Shown here: piece after piece, positions 37,401 through 44,141 of the stretch
Layout: the number at the start of each line of letters is the position of its first letter
Position numbering within the stretch: the first letter of the stretch is position 1
Source of the DNA: JAAYJS01 sp964346185
GTDB lineage: Bacteria; Bacillota; Clostridia; Eubacteriales; Eubacteriaceae
Direction: 5' to 3'
Assembly (NCBI GenBank): GCA_964346185.1
Contig: CAYFTR010000002.1
Location: forward strand, 62,001 to 126,000
DNA length: 64,000 nucleotides
The notes under the pieces: model-generated
Told to the model about the DNA's origin: nothing
The model's database searches: none
The model's input: the letters and a program-made list of their open reading frames with translations, nothing else
Made by a program: the position numbers and the translations under genes

Positions 37401-37871
37401 GTCGACCAGTTCGGCAATAAAGTTTTCCAAGTTTACCCTTTTACCGATGACAAGGTTTTTGGCCGTTTTTTTAAAGGCCTCCGGGGGCATTAGACGTTTT
37501 AATAACGCCGACACCGGTGCAACGAACAACATCGGCGTCTGTTGGTGGGTTGCTTGCCATAATGTTTGCACGCGTTGGTGACCACTTTCGAGATTATGGG
37601 CCTCAGTATAATAATCTTCCAAACTTTCTGCGGGAAGATAGAACACGTTGTTGATATTGTTATTTTTTAACAATCGGTATTGTGTTTTTGCATCTTTTTC
37701 ATCCGCCGTTACCAACAATACTGTACGCTCGGTCTTTTCTTTTATAAAAACCGCCAAGGGAGTTTTTAGCCCGGATTTAACGTTGTTCAGATAAATCGTT
37801 TCGTCATTCTTGATATGGTTGATCAGTTTGTGATAAGTCGGTGTCGTTTCCAACCATTGTTTCCAATTCAT
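34440..37871 (-). CDS. mfd: Transcription-repair coupling factor Mfd
   Basis: 1143 residues, normal length. UvrB-like N-terminal region (about 1-330), RNA polymerase interaction domain (about 480-545, KVGDYVVHDVHGIGLYRGIE), superfamily 2 translocase with GDVGYGKTEVAMRAAFKA and DEEQRFG, TRG motif region and the C-terminal inhibitory D7 domain. Removes stalled RNA polymerase and recruits UvrA. Located downstream of pth, as in B. subtilis. Confidence 0.97.
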   Translation of the reverse strand: MNWKQWLETTPTYHKLINHIKNDETIYLNNVKSGLKTPLAVFIKEKTERTVLLVTADEKDAKTQYRLLKNNNINNVFYLPAESLEDYYTEAHNLESGHQRVQTLWQATHQQTPMLFVAPVSALLKRLMPPEAFKKTAKNLVIGKRVNLENFIAELVDMGYERSHMVESPGQYALRGGILDIFSVGSPHPLRIEFFDDEIDLMRYFDPSTQRSVREIRKSVILPAREISIPQVHREKHLANLRKNYSQEVYSELLENIESNPGHWDELLFAMEKERGHLLQYLQHPVVIWADYAKIVAEQKKFAQAQGEVSKKLIEAGLLFKEAKNKFIPLATLLKDNAPKAELKTYLFNTKVKNQTILDLNTKEVEDFHGNPDYFKTFIQEGVAKGDRILIYHENQKSTDYFMRFFQDVNFNGFGYQGEPGVYFQIGTLEESFALPGERAVFLRGSDIFKVEKTKKKRRKLKGKAIDTFTDLKVGDYVVHDVHGIGLYRGIEKMEIDGVKKDLLVIEYAEEARLYIAIEQMNAIQTYIGTGGERRPKINRLGNPDWIKTKQRAKKAVEDMADDLIALYAERRNRKGFAFSEDTPWQKEFEDQFPYQETDDQLRSIDEIKKDMETAIPMDRLLCGDVGYGKTEVAMRAAFKAIMDGKQVAFLVPTTILASQHESTIQKRFVNYPVRINALSRYKSAAEQKKITEDLAVGKIDLLVGTHRMLSKDVRFKNLGLLIIDEEQRFGVKAKEHLKQLKTEVDVLTLSATPIPRTLHMSLSGVRDMSILNDPPEGRLPVKTYVMRYNPVAVKENIEKELNRGGQIFYVHNRIEDLDEIVAKIANLVPGAKIEMAHGRMTSSELEKIMEGFIDGRTDILVSTTIVESGIDIGNVNTMIIDNGDHFGLSQLYQLRGRIGRSSRQAYCYITYRRQQLSEIAEKRLKAIKDFTAFGSGFKIAMRDMEIRGAGNLLGGEQSGHLFKIGYEMYTRLLEEAIMEKTTGQRKEENTPIQIHIQVDNYIPDTYIDSEEIKYDIYKRIAYIENSEDFTDMQEELEDRFGIPPAGVMNLMYLAIINNNASSLGIQEITQRGEDFYLTFGYDNPPVLKPETVSELYKYYHLKLKADREDRPRWRIQITEQDHKAILKALIEFLNVLKKDKSQ

Positions 37872-37889
37872 TTAATCCCTCAATCCGAT

Positions 37890-37915
37890 ATAACCCGGAG
37901 TCGCCCCCGGGTTAT
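37890..37915 (+). terminator. GC-rich hairpin between pth and mfd, T-run on the plus strand
   Basis: Arms ATAACCCGG (37890-37898) and CCGGGTTAT (37907-37915) pair perfectly. The T-run (TTTTTT, from 37919) follows on the plus strand, opposite to the flanking genes, and falls in the pth stop region. On the mRNA strand it is a plain hairpin without U-run, perhaps a processing or stabilising element. Confidence 0.4.
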
Positions 37916-37922
37916 CTGTTTT

Positions 37923-38564
37923 TTATTCCGTTTTATCCGCTTTCGTATTCTCATCGACAGTTGAAGGTACTGTCAGTTTTTCTTTGACCGGTTTCTTTTT
38001 TCGTTGGTTTATTCGGTTCATTGCAAAATCAATGCCATTTGTTGTAAAATAATCCACCGCTTTGGCTGCTGTTTTTATCGCGTCCGACATTATTGACTGT
38101 TCCTCTTCAAGAAATTTTGAGAGAACATAATCTGCCAAGTCGTCCCAACGAGACGGCTTTTTGCCGATTCCAATTCGGATACGTGCAAATCGGTCGTCTT
38201 TTAAATGTTCGACAATCGAGCGCATACCGTTATGGGTTCCTGCAGAGCCTTTTGCCCGTATTCTGACTTCTCCTATATCAAAGTCGATATCGTCATAAAT
38301 GATTAAAATATGCTCAAGAGGGATTTTATAATATTCGATAACTTCCCGAATGCAAAGACCGCTTAAGTTCATATAAGTTATCGGCTTGACCAACAAAATC
38401 TTTTCGCCTTTTTGCGTGTACGTTCCGATCAGTCCTCTGTGCTGATTTTTATTGACGGTTATCCCTTTATTTTTTGCAATGGCATCGACGGTTTTATAGC
38501 CGATGTTGTGTCGGGTTTCTTCGTAAGCTTTACCGGGATTCCCTAAACCTGCAATAAGATACAT
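37923..38564 (-). CDS. pth: Peptidyl-tRNA hydrolase
   Basis: 213 residues. The catalytic core shows AGLGNPG with Asn9 and the active-site His19 (ETRHNIGY), IYDDIDFDIGEVRIRAKGSAGTHNG region and RIRIGIGKKP. Recycles peptidyl-tRNA. The C-terminal 25 residues (KKKPVKEKLTVPSTVDENTK) are a charged extension beyond the usual end. Its ATG abuts the prs stop codon (TAAATG). Confidence 0.96.
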   Translation of the reverse strand: MYLIAGLGNPGKAYEETRHNIGYKTVDAIAKNKGITVNKNQHRGLIGTYTQKGEKILLVKPITYMNLSGLCIREVIEYYKIPLEHILIIYDDIDFDIGEVRIRAKGSAGTHNGMRSIVEHLKDDRFARIRIGIGKKPSRWDDLADYVLSKFLEEEQSIMSDAIKTAAKAVDYFTTNGIDFAMNRINQRKKKPVKEKLTVPSTVDENTKADKTE

Positions 38565-39536
38565 TTACGAGTAGCTTCCTGCGAAGAGTTTTGATAAGGA
38601 CCGTCCGTAATGAATGTATTCAATTGCACGTCCGAAGAATGCACCGGATTTGAGGATTTTGATTTTATCGATTCTTTTTTCCGACGGTATGTCGATGGTG
38701 TCCAAGGTTACCAATTCTTTAATGGGACTGGCAGCAACCCGTTCCACAGCAGGACCGGATAATACCCCGTGGGTGCAGGCCGCCCAAACATCCTTTGCAC
38801 CCAATTTAAGTAAAGCTTCCGCTCCGCTGGTTAAGGTACCCGCCGTATCAATCATATCGTCGAAAAGAAGACAATTTTTGCCTTCAACATCACCGATAAC
38901 ATTCATGACTTCGGACACATTGGGTTTCGGGCGATTTTTATCGATAATGGCAAAGGGTGCATTAAAGGATCTGGCAATTTTTCGGGTTCTTTTGGCACTT
39001 CCGGCATCCGGCGAAACAACGCATAAATCTTCCAGACCTTTTTCGATAAAGTAATCGGTGATAATTTGATTACCAGTTAAGTGGTCTAAAGGAATATCAA
39101 AAAAACCTTGTATTTGATTTGAGTGTAAATCCATCGTCAAAATTCTGTCGGCACCGGCAACGGTTAAAATGTTGGCAATAAGTTTTGCAGTGATAGGATC
39201 TCTGGATTTCGCTTTACGATCTTGTCTGGCATAGCCGTAGTACGGTATGACAGCGGTAACTCTACCCGCCGAAGCCCGTCTGAGAGCATCCAGTATGATC
39301 AACAGTTCCATAATATTGTCGTTGCAAGGATCTGAAGTGGATTGTAAGACGAAAACATCTGCACCGCGAATGGATTCCTTAATATTTAAGGCTATTTCTC
39401 CGTCGCTGAATTTGGTTACTTCCGCATCTGCCAGTTCAATTTCCAAATATTTTGCAATGTCTTTTGCCAAAGGTACATTGGCGTTACCGGTTAACAATTT
39501 GATAGAACCGTATTTTTTGTCCATTTTAGTTTTCAC
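38565..39536 (-). CDS. prs: Ribose-phosphate pyrophosphokinase
   Basis: 323 residues. Makes PRPP from ribose 5-phosphate and ATP for nucleotide, NAD and amino-acid synthesis. Signature DLHSNQIQGFFDIPLDHL and PRPP-binding loop LLFDDMIDTAGTLT are present, together with IPYYGYARQDRK. It overlaps glmU by 11 bp and abuts pth, as in the B. subtilis spoVG-gcaD-prs-ctc-pth string but without ctc. Confidence 0.97.
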   Translation of the reverse strand: MKTKMDKKYGSIKLLTGNANVPLAKDIAKYLEIELADAEVTKFSDGEIALNIKESIRGADVFVLQSTSDPCNDNIMELLIILDALRRASAGRVTAVIPYYGYARQDRKAKSRDPITAKLIANILTVAGADRILTMDLHSNQIQGFFDIPLDHLTGNQIITDYFIEKGLEDLCVVSPDAGSAKRTRKIARSFNAPFAIIDKNRPKPNVSEVMNVIGDVEGKNCLLFDDMIDTAGTLTSGAEALLKLGAKDVWAACTHGVLSGPAVERVAASPIKELVTLDTIDIPSEKRIDKIKILKSGAFFGRAIEYIHYGRSLSKLFAGSYS

Positions 39537-40902
39537 CTTTCTTTTTCTTCCTTATTTGATAATTTTCCTTAACGACCTGCTTTTGTCTGGCAATGGCAAA
39601 GGCACGGGAGGGTATATCTTCCGTAATGGTCGAGCCTGCCGCCACATATACATTTTCGCCAACTTCTACCGGTGCTATTAAATTGGTATTACATCCGATA
39701 AAAGAATTTTTTCCGACAACAACTTTATATTTGTTGTAACCGTCGTAATTTACAAAGACCGTTCCGCAACCCAAGTTAACATTTTCACCGACTTGTGCAT
39801 CGCCAATGTACGTTAAGTGAGACGCTTTGGCACCGTCTTTAATCACAGCATTTTTAACTTCCACAAAGTCGCCGATTTTAACATCATTGCCAATTTCGGA
39901 TCCGGGTCTGATATAGGCATAGGGTCCGACCTTTGTATTCTCTCCGACAACACTATCTAAAACGGTGGATGCATCTACACGGGTTTTATCACCGATTTTA
40001 GAATTAACGATACGGCTGTTTTGTCCGATAACACATTCTGCACCGATCGATACATTGCCTTCCGTTATGACACCGGGGTAGATAATCGCATCTCGCCCGA
40101 TGGTGGTATCTGCACTTAGATAGGTGGTGTCGGGATCTATCATAATCGCACCTTCCTCCATTAAGCGACTGTTATTATAATTTCTGAACGCTTTTTCAAC
40201 CGCGGCTAATTGATTTTTGGAGTTAACTGCCATGATATCGTAAGCATCGGTTTTAAAAACACCGACACGCCCGTTTTTATTTCGAATAATTTCGATGGTG
40301 TCCGTCAAATAGTATTCGCCTTGTGCATTTTGCGGTTTTATTTCCGCAAGTGCATCAACCAGATGTTTGGAGGTAAAGCAATACATTCCGCCGTTGACTT
40401 CTTTAATGCTTTTTTCCTTTGCGTCAGCATCTTTTTCTTCGACAATTTTTAATAAGTCGCCCGCTTCGGTGGTAACCATTCTTCCGTAGCCCGCAGGATT
40501 TTCAATTTCTGCGGTTAAAACCGTAACGCCGTTGTTTTGACTGCGATGGTGCACAATCATTTGTTTTAGAATTTCCGGTCGTACAAGGGGCGCATCTCCC
40601 ATCAAAACTAGAATGTTGTCATCATTACGTTCCAAATAGGGTAAGGCACATGCAACGGCATGGCCCGTTCCTAATTGCTCGGACTGGATAACCGTTTTTA
40701 CTTTCGACGGCAAGACTTCCTGCACCGACTCGCCTTTATAGCCGACAACAACAACGGTTTCGTCGCTTCCGGCTTTCCTGCTGTTATCCATAACGTGTAA
40801 GATCATCGGTTTTCCTGCAACTTGATGCAAAACCTTCGGTCGTTGAGAGCGCATTCTGGTCCCTTGCCCGGCTGCTAGTATGATCGTTTTCGTTTTTTCC
40901 AT
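39526..40902 (-). CDS. glmU: Bifunctional GlmU (UDP-GlcNAc synthesis)
   Basis: 458 residues from the ATG at 40902, chosen because GAGGAG lies 5-6 bp upstream and the first residues MEKTKTIILAAGQGTRM match the family start; an in-frame ATG 54 bp further upstream lacks such a site. The N-terminal uridyltransferase has LAAGQGTRM; the C-terminal left-handed beta-helix acetyltransferase has many hexapeptide repeats (IYPGVITEGNVSIG onward). Supplies UDP-N-acetylglucosamine for peptidoglycan. Confidence 0.96.
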   Translation of the reverse strand: MEKTKTIILAAGQGTRMRSQRPKVLHQVAGKPMILHVMDNSRKAGSDETVVVVGYKGESVQEVLPSKVKTVIQSEQLGTGHAVACALPYLERNDDNILVLMGDAPLVRPEILKQMIVHHRSQNNGVTVLTAEIENPAGYGRMVTTEAGDLLKIVEEKDADAKEKSIKEVNGGMYCFTSKHLVDALAEIKPQNAQGEYYLTDTIEIIRNKNGRVGVFKTDAYDIMAVNSKNQLAAVEKAFRNYNNSRLMEEGAIMIDPDTTYLSADTTIGRDAIIYPGVITEGNVSIGAECVIGQNSRIVNSKIGDKTRVDASTVLDSVVGENTKVGPYAYIRPGSEIGNDVKIGDFVEVKNAVIKDGAKASHLTYIGDAQVGENVNLGCGTVFVNYDGYNKYKVVVGKNSFIGCNTNLIAPVEVGENVYVAAGSTITEDIPSRAFAIARQKQVVKENYQIRKKKKGEN

Positions 40903-41026
40903 TTTTCTCCTCAACTCTTTGTAAAAAAGATTGTAGCCATTTTCTTTCCATCTCATATGTTACACTTATGACAAGGGCTTTACCAGAGGTTTTTCATATT
41001 TCTTTTCATTTTTTTGAATCTTTGTT

Positions 41027-41074
41027 CATGTTTTTATAAAGATTTTGTTTTTATAAAACCTTTATAAAAACATG
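41027..41074. repeat. 15-bp perfect inverted repeat between spoVG and glmU
   Basis: Arms CATGTTTTTATAAAG (41027-41041) and its exact complement (41060-41074) flank an 18-nt loop that contains a third copy of the TTTTTATAAA core (41048-41057). It lies after the spoVG terminator and upstream of glmU. It has no T-run, so an operator or RNA stem is more likely than a terminator. Confidence 0.7.
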
Positions 41075-41095
41075 TGCTTCCATTCCCGTTCCATC

Positions 41096-41126
41096 AAAAA
41101 AAGAGAGACTCAAATGAATCTCTCTT
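41096..41126 (-). terminator. Intrinsic terminator after spoVG
   Basis: Minus-strand arms AAGAGAGA (41126-41119) and TCTCTCTT (41108-41101) pair, with TCA/TGA adding to the stem top, followed by a run of seven T ending at 41096. Confidence 0.85.
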
Positions 41127-41135
41127 AAATTAATA

Positions 41136-41504
41136 CTACTCGTCGAAAGATAGTGTGTCCGTTATGCTTTCGGATACTTCCGCTTCTTCCGGTTCTTCTA
41201 AATCCACTTCCAGATCCAATTCGGAATTTGCCTCCAATGTACTTTCACGTCTTAGTTCCTCTTCATAAGCTCTTAGTACTTCTTCTTGAATGACATGCCT
41301 GGTTGAAGATATAATCGGATGACAGATATCTTTAAATTCTCCATCGGAAGTCTTGCGACTCGGCATGGCGATAAAGTAACCATTTTGACCTTCAATCACT
41401 TTAATATCGTGAACGACAAATTGATCGTCGAAAGTCACTGATGCAATTCCTCTCATTTTTCCGGTATGATAAATTTTTCTTATCCGTACGTCTGTTATCA
41501 CCAT
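41136..41504 (-). CDS. spoVG: SpoVG, RNA-binding regulator
   Basis: 122 residues. The SpoVG core (about 1-85) has VTDVRIRKI, KGMRGIASVTFDDQFVVHDIKVIEG-like and AMPSRKTSDGEFKDICHPI; the rest is an acidic Glu-rich tail. SpoVG is a conserved RNA/DNA-binding regulator in Firmicutes, found also in non-sporulating species, so it does not prove sporulation. It stands alone, ending in a good terminator upstream of glmU. Confidence 0.94.
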   Translation of the reverse strand: MVITDVRIRKIYHTGKMRGIASVTFDDQFVVHDIKVIEGQNGYFIAMPSRKTSDGEFKDICHPIISSTRHVIQEEVLRAYEEELRRESTLEANSELDLEVDLEEPEEAEVSESITDTLSFDE

Positions 41505-41669
41505 ATTGAAGCCTCCCCTTTGAATCGAATTCCCATTGTCACTTATATTTTATCATATTTAAGCGGAAAAGAAAACAAATTCTTTATGTATGTCCGTAAG
41601 GCGTCACCAGACAAAGGTGTTATGGGGATTTTATAAAAACAGTGGCTTATGGTTTGTGTAACAACGGTA

Positions 41670-42458
41670 TTATATTGTTTCCATCATGCCCAATAAAGTG
41701 ACTTCTTTATCCGTTGTTTCTTCGATCCTCCGTAGATGTTTTTTTTGTGTGATAACGATACAGGAAGAGCTGGGACCGCCGGAGGTCTTAAGGTCGATGG
41801 TTAGACTCTCCGTATACCGAACCGCCAAACCGTTCTCCGCCGCAAACTGTTCCAACTCATAGGCTATCCCTTTCGAACCGACAGGACGCATTTCTTTAAT
41901 TTCGGATAAAGACCTCAATTGTTGATAATCCGTTAATTTTAATGCTTTATCAAAATAGGTGACATAGTCCTCTCCGAGGAGGGTTCTGCCCAATAGCAAC
42001 GCAACATCACCCGGTTGTACCATGCGGGTTTTTATGTGTTGATTGTCTATCATACCGATAACGGTTATGCCGGCTCCGGTTTGTACGGTTGCCATGTTGT
42101 CTTCGCAGGAACCGGTCAAAGCGATGTCGGAGTCTACCAATTCTGAAACGGCATTGCGAATGCCTTGAATAATTCTTTTTCCCGTAGGGTCGGTTTCTAC
42201 CGACAGACCGTTGGAAACGGCGACAGGTGTTGCTCCGAGGGCAATCATTTCCGCGAGAGCCACCCGTACCGTTGTTTCACCGACATACTCCGGGGAAACC
42301 TTAACGAGATCCGCTTCTTTATTACCGATTGCTCCGATAGAATCACAGGTGATTACCAGAGAACGCCCATCCGCTAAATCAATCAGCGTACAATCGCCGA
42401 TTGTGTAGTGATTATATGGGGTGATCATGTTGTGATTATCAGGGTGATTGCACTTCAT
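41670..42458 (-). CDS. PurM/ThiL-fold ATP-binding protein, possible alpha-ribazole kinase (CblS-like)
   Basis: 262 residues of the AIR-synthase/PurM-like fold: GDCTLIDLADGRSLVITCDSIG (first acidic strand), VRVALAEMIALGATPVAVS (N-domain helix), ITVIGMID and the C-domain. It is shorter than ThiL or PurM and lacks their full signatures. CblS-type alpha-ribazole kinases salvage the lower-ligand nucleoside of cobamides, which would suit an acetogen whose corrinoid protein needs cobamide; that assignment is inference. The ATG has a GGAGGA site 5 bp upstream and lies 20 bp inside the vanY-like 3' end. The 165-bp gap to spoVG holds nothing clear apart from an AT-rich likely spoVG promoter area. Confidence 0.6.
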   Translation of the reverse strand: MKCNHPDNHNMITPYNHYTIGDCTLIDLADGRSLVITCDSIGAIGNKEADLVKVSPEYVGETTVRVALAEMIALGATPVAVSNGLSVETDPTGKRIIQGIRNAVSELVDSDIALTGSCEDNMATVQTGAGITVIGMIDNQHIKTRMVQPGDVALLLGRTLLGEDYVTYFDKALKLTDYQQLRSLSEIKEMRPVGSKGIAYELEQFAAENGLAVRYTESLTIDLKTSGGPSSSCIVITQKKHLRRIEETTDKEVTLLGMMETI

Positions 42459-42769
42459 AAAGTTCCTCCATCGTTAAGCCCGTTTCATATATTATGGCGG
42501 CCATTTCTTCTCCGATATACCGTAAATGCCAAGGTTCATAAACATAGCCCGTTATGTGGCTTTTATCCTTCGGATAGCGAATAATAAAACCGTAACGCCA
42601 TGCATTTTCCGCCACCCACATGCCTTCAGGGGTGCTTTCAAAGGTTTCTACTAAATTCAGACCGACAGCATCGCAGGATAAGTCCACCGCCAATCCGGAT
42701 TGATGTTCGCTGGCACCGGGCGGTGCCGATTGGTTTTCCGCCGCTTCTCTGCCCATACTCTCAATATAC
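42439..42769 (-). CDS. D-alanyl-D-alanine carboxypeptidase, VanY/LdcB family, C-terminal part
   Basis: About 110 C-terminal residues, open at the N-terminal side where the N run begins. The M15B metallopeptidase motifs are clear: S-E-H-Q-S-G-L-A-V-D (SxHxxGxAxD, zinc His and Asp) and E-P-W-H-L-R-Y-I-G (catalytic Glu and zinc His). The reading frame continues in frame into the gap (YIES before MGREAA). Trims peptidoglycan stem peptides outside the cell; a signal peptide is presumably in the missing part. Confidence 0.85.
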
Positions 42770-42869
42770 NNNNNNNNNNNNNNNNNNNNNNNNNNNNNNN
42801 NNNNNNNNNNNNNNNNNNNNNNNNNNNNNNNNNNNNNNNNNNNNNNNNNNNNNNNNNNNNNNNNNNNNN
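42770..42869. other. Assembly gap (100 N)
   Basis: Exactly 100 N, the usual placeholder for a scaffold gap of unknown true length. It removes the N-terminus of the carboxypeptidase and the C-terminus of the small protein on its other side; whole genes may be missing. Confidence 0.98.
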
Positions 42870-43064
42870 CAAAGCTTTTTGACTTTTTAAAAAATTGTCT
42901 TCGGCCTGAATTAAATTTTTATGTACTTCGGGATGTTTTGTTTTTGTTTTTTTAATCCAAGTTTGATAGTCTTGACTGTGTGCTTCGATATGATTTTGCC
43001 AGTACACCACCAACACTTTAAACAATTCTTTATCCTTTTGACTCAACATTTGCATTTTGATCAT
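42870..43064 (-). CDS. Small helical protein, paralogue of the His-rich protein's C-terminal domain (cut by gap)
   Basis: 65 N-terminal residues (MIKMQMLSQKDKELFKVLVVYWQ...) before the gap. The pattern F/L-K-V-L-x3-W-x2-H-x2-x-H-x3-Y-x2-W-x2-K matches the C-terminal domain of the protein at 46352-46762 (MLKVLLSHWADHNEEH...), including the paired His and the two Trp. Unlike that protein it has no histidine-rich leader. The function is not known to me; location next to DUF3842 and a CooT-like gene suggests metal handling for CODH/ACS. Its ATG overlaps the DUF3842 stop by 4 bp. Confidence 0.65.
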
Positions 43065-43477
43065 CCTAAATTTAATTCTATTTTGATACGATCAACCGCC
43101 TCTTTCAGCTGCAGTAAAAGAGGTTTGTTTTCCAATGCAACGATGTGATAGTTGTCCGGCATAATGGGAATAAGAATTTTAACCGCATCGCTGTTACTGA
43201 TAGCTTCCACCATTTTAACGGTTACTTCGCCAAACATTTCGTTGGGTATGGCAATTGACAATGCACCGACAATAATATCGGCTTTTTGCACATTAACGAC
43301 AATTGCGTTTTCTCCGGTTGCACCTTTGTTTGCACCTTTTTTAAGCATTGCCGCCGTTGCCAATGCGTTTGTACCCAGACCGAATAATTCGATATTTGAC
43401 GGTAATTCTTCTTTTAATAAGCTGACAAGGCGGGAGCCGACGCCCCCACCCATGCCGTCAATAATTGCGATATTCAT
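43061..43477 (-). CDS. DUF3842 family protein
   Basis: 138 residues. Starts MNIAIIDGMGGGVGSRLV with a glycine-rich turn after the first strand, like a Rossmann or P-loop-like nucleotide fold, followed by ELFGLGTNALATAAMLKKGAN. No experimentally known function to my knowledge. It abuts the CooT-like gene (start ATG directly after the cooT stop) and overlaps the next small gene by 4 bp, so the three form one operon. Confidence 0.8.
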   Translation of the reverse strand: MNIAIIDGMGGGVGSRLVSLLKEELPSNIELFGLGTNALATAAMLKKGANKGATGENAIVVNVQKADIIVGALSIAIPNEMFGEVTVKMVEAISNSDAVKILIPIMPDNYHIVALENKPLLLQLKEAVDRIKIELNLG

Positions 43478-43678
43478 TTATGCCGGTATTTCTTCCAATA
43501 TAATTTTATGTTTCAACAATTTAACTTCTTTTATTTTTGCTTGTATGGTTTTAGTCGTTCCTAAAAGATCCGTTAACGTCAATTGTCCATCTTCTTCCGG
43601 GAAAATGTCGATGACATATTCCATGATTTTTTCTTCGTCCCCATTTTGATTGATGAGAAAAGCTGTTGATTCACACAT
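43478..43678 (-). CDS. cooT: CooT-like nickel-binding CODH maturation protein
   Basis: 66 residues beginning MCESTAFLINQNGDEEKIM and ending ARIKEVKLL-like (KIKEVKLLKHKIILEEI). Size, the invariant Cys2 and the small beta-barrel pattern match the CooT family; in Rhodospirillum rubrum CooT binds Ni(II) through Cys2 and helps activate CO dehydrogenase. Located with DUF3842 and the small WxxH protein, 460 bp from an acsB. Family call rests on pattern recognition, not an alignment. Confidence 0.78.
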   Translation of the reverse strand: MCESTAFLINQNGDEEKIMEYVIDIFPEEDGQLTLTDLLGTTKTIQAKIKEVKLLKHKIILEEIPA

Positions 43679-43704
43679 AATAGTTCCTTTCTTTCCTTAA
43701 AATA

Positions 43705-43713
43705 ATTATAACA
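43705..43713 (-). promoter_or_regulatory. Extended -10 promoter for the cooT operon
   Basis: Minus strand TGT-TATAAT (43713-43705), a TGn extended -10 with perfect hexamer, 27 bp upstream of the cooT ATG. No good -35 is present. Confidence 0.55.
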
Positions 43714-43972
43714 GAACATTACAAAAACTTCCGATATTATTGTTAATTACCGATGATTATAAAAAGATTTGTTTACAAAATACCGTTATACTCTTGCTTT
43801 GTTTAGCAGTTTACATCCCTAATTATTCGAGTGGAGAACGATAGCGGATAATATCCTCGATATACGGAGCCTTAAGAATATGTTGTCTGCCCTTCGTTAC
43901 AAGATTTTTTTGTATGGAATACCCTTGACAGTCCACACATCAAATAGTAGCGTTAGGCACCCTTATTGTCGG

Positions 43973-44141
43973 CACCGGCGGTTGATTACCTCTATTATTG
44001 ATATACGCACGCCATGCGGCGCCGCTTATTCCTTCGCTGTCGCTTCACTCATATTTGGCACTGCCAAATAAATCCCTGCACAATAGAGCTCTGACGTGAA
44101 CAAGCTCCCATCGTGCTCTATTTGCATTGCTTGTTTTACGC
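43973..44141 (-). repeat. 3'-flank repeat, copy A (downstream of acsB copy 1)
   Basis: This stretch resembles 47001-47192 downstream of the other acsB: shared blocks include ACGCACGCCATG, CGCTGTCG, CTGACGTGA and CAAGCTCCC in the same order. On the minus strand both copies form AATAGAG...CTCTATT stems after the stop codon, and copy A also has TTTGGCA/TGCCAAA. It is non-coding as far as I can see (stops in all frames). The remaining gap 43714-43972 shows nothing recognisable. Confidence 0.7.

Noticed and set aside
41505..41669. Possible sigma-H promoter for spoVG (AAAGAATTT with weak upstream box)
   Set aside because: The -10-like box fits the B. subtilis sigma-H pattern but the -35 part matches poorly; not enough to call.
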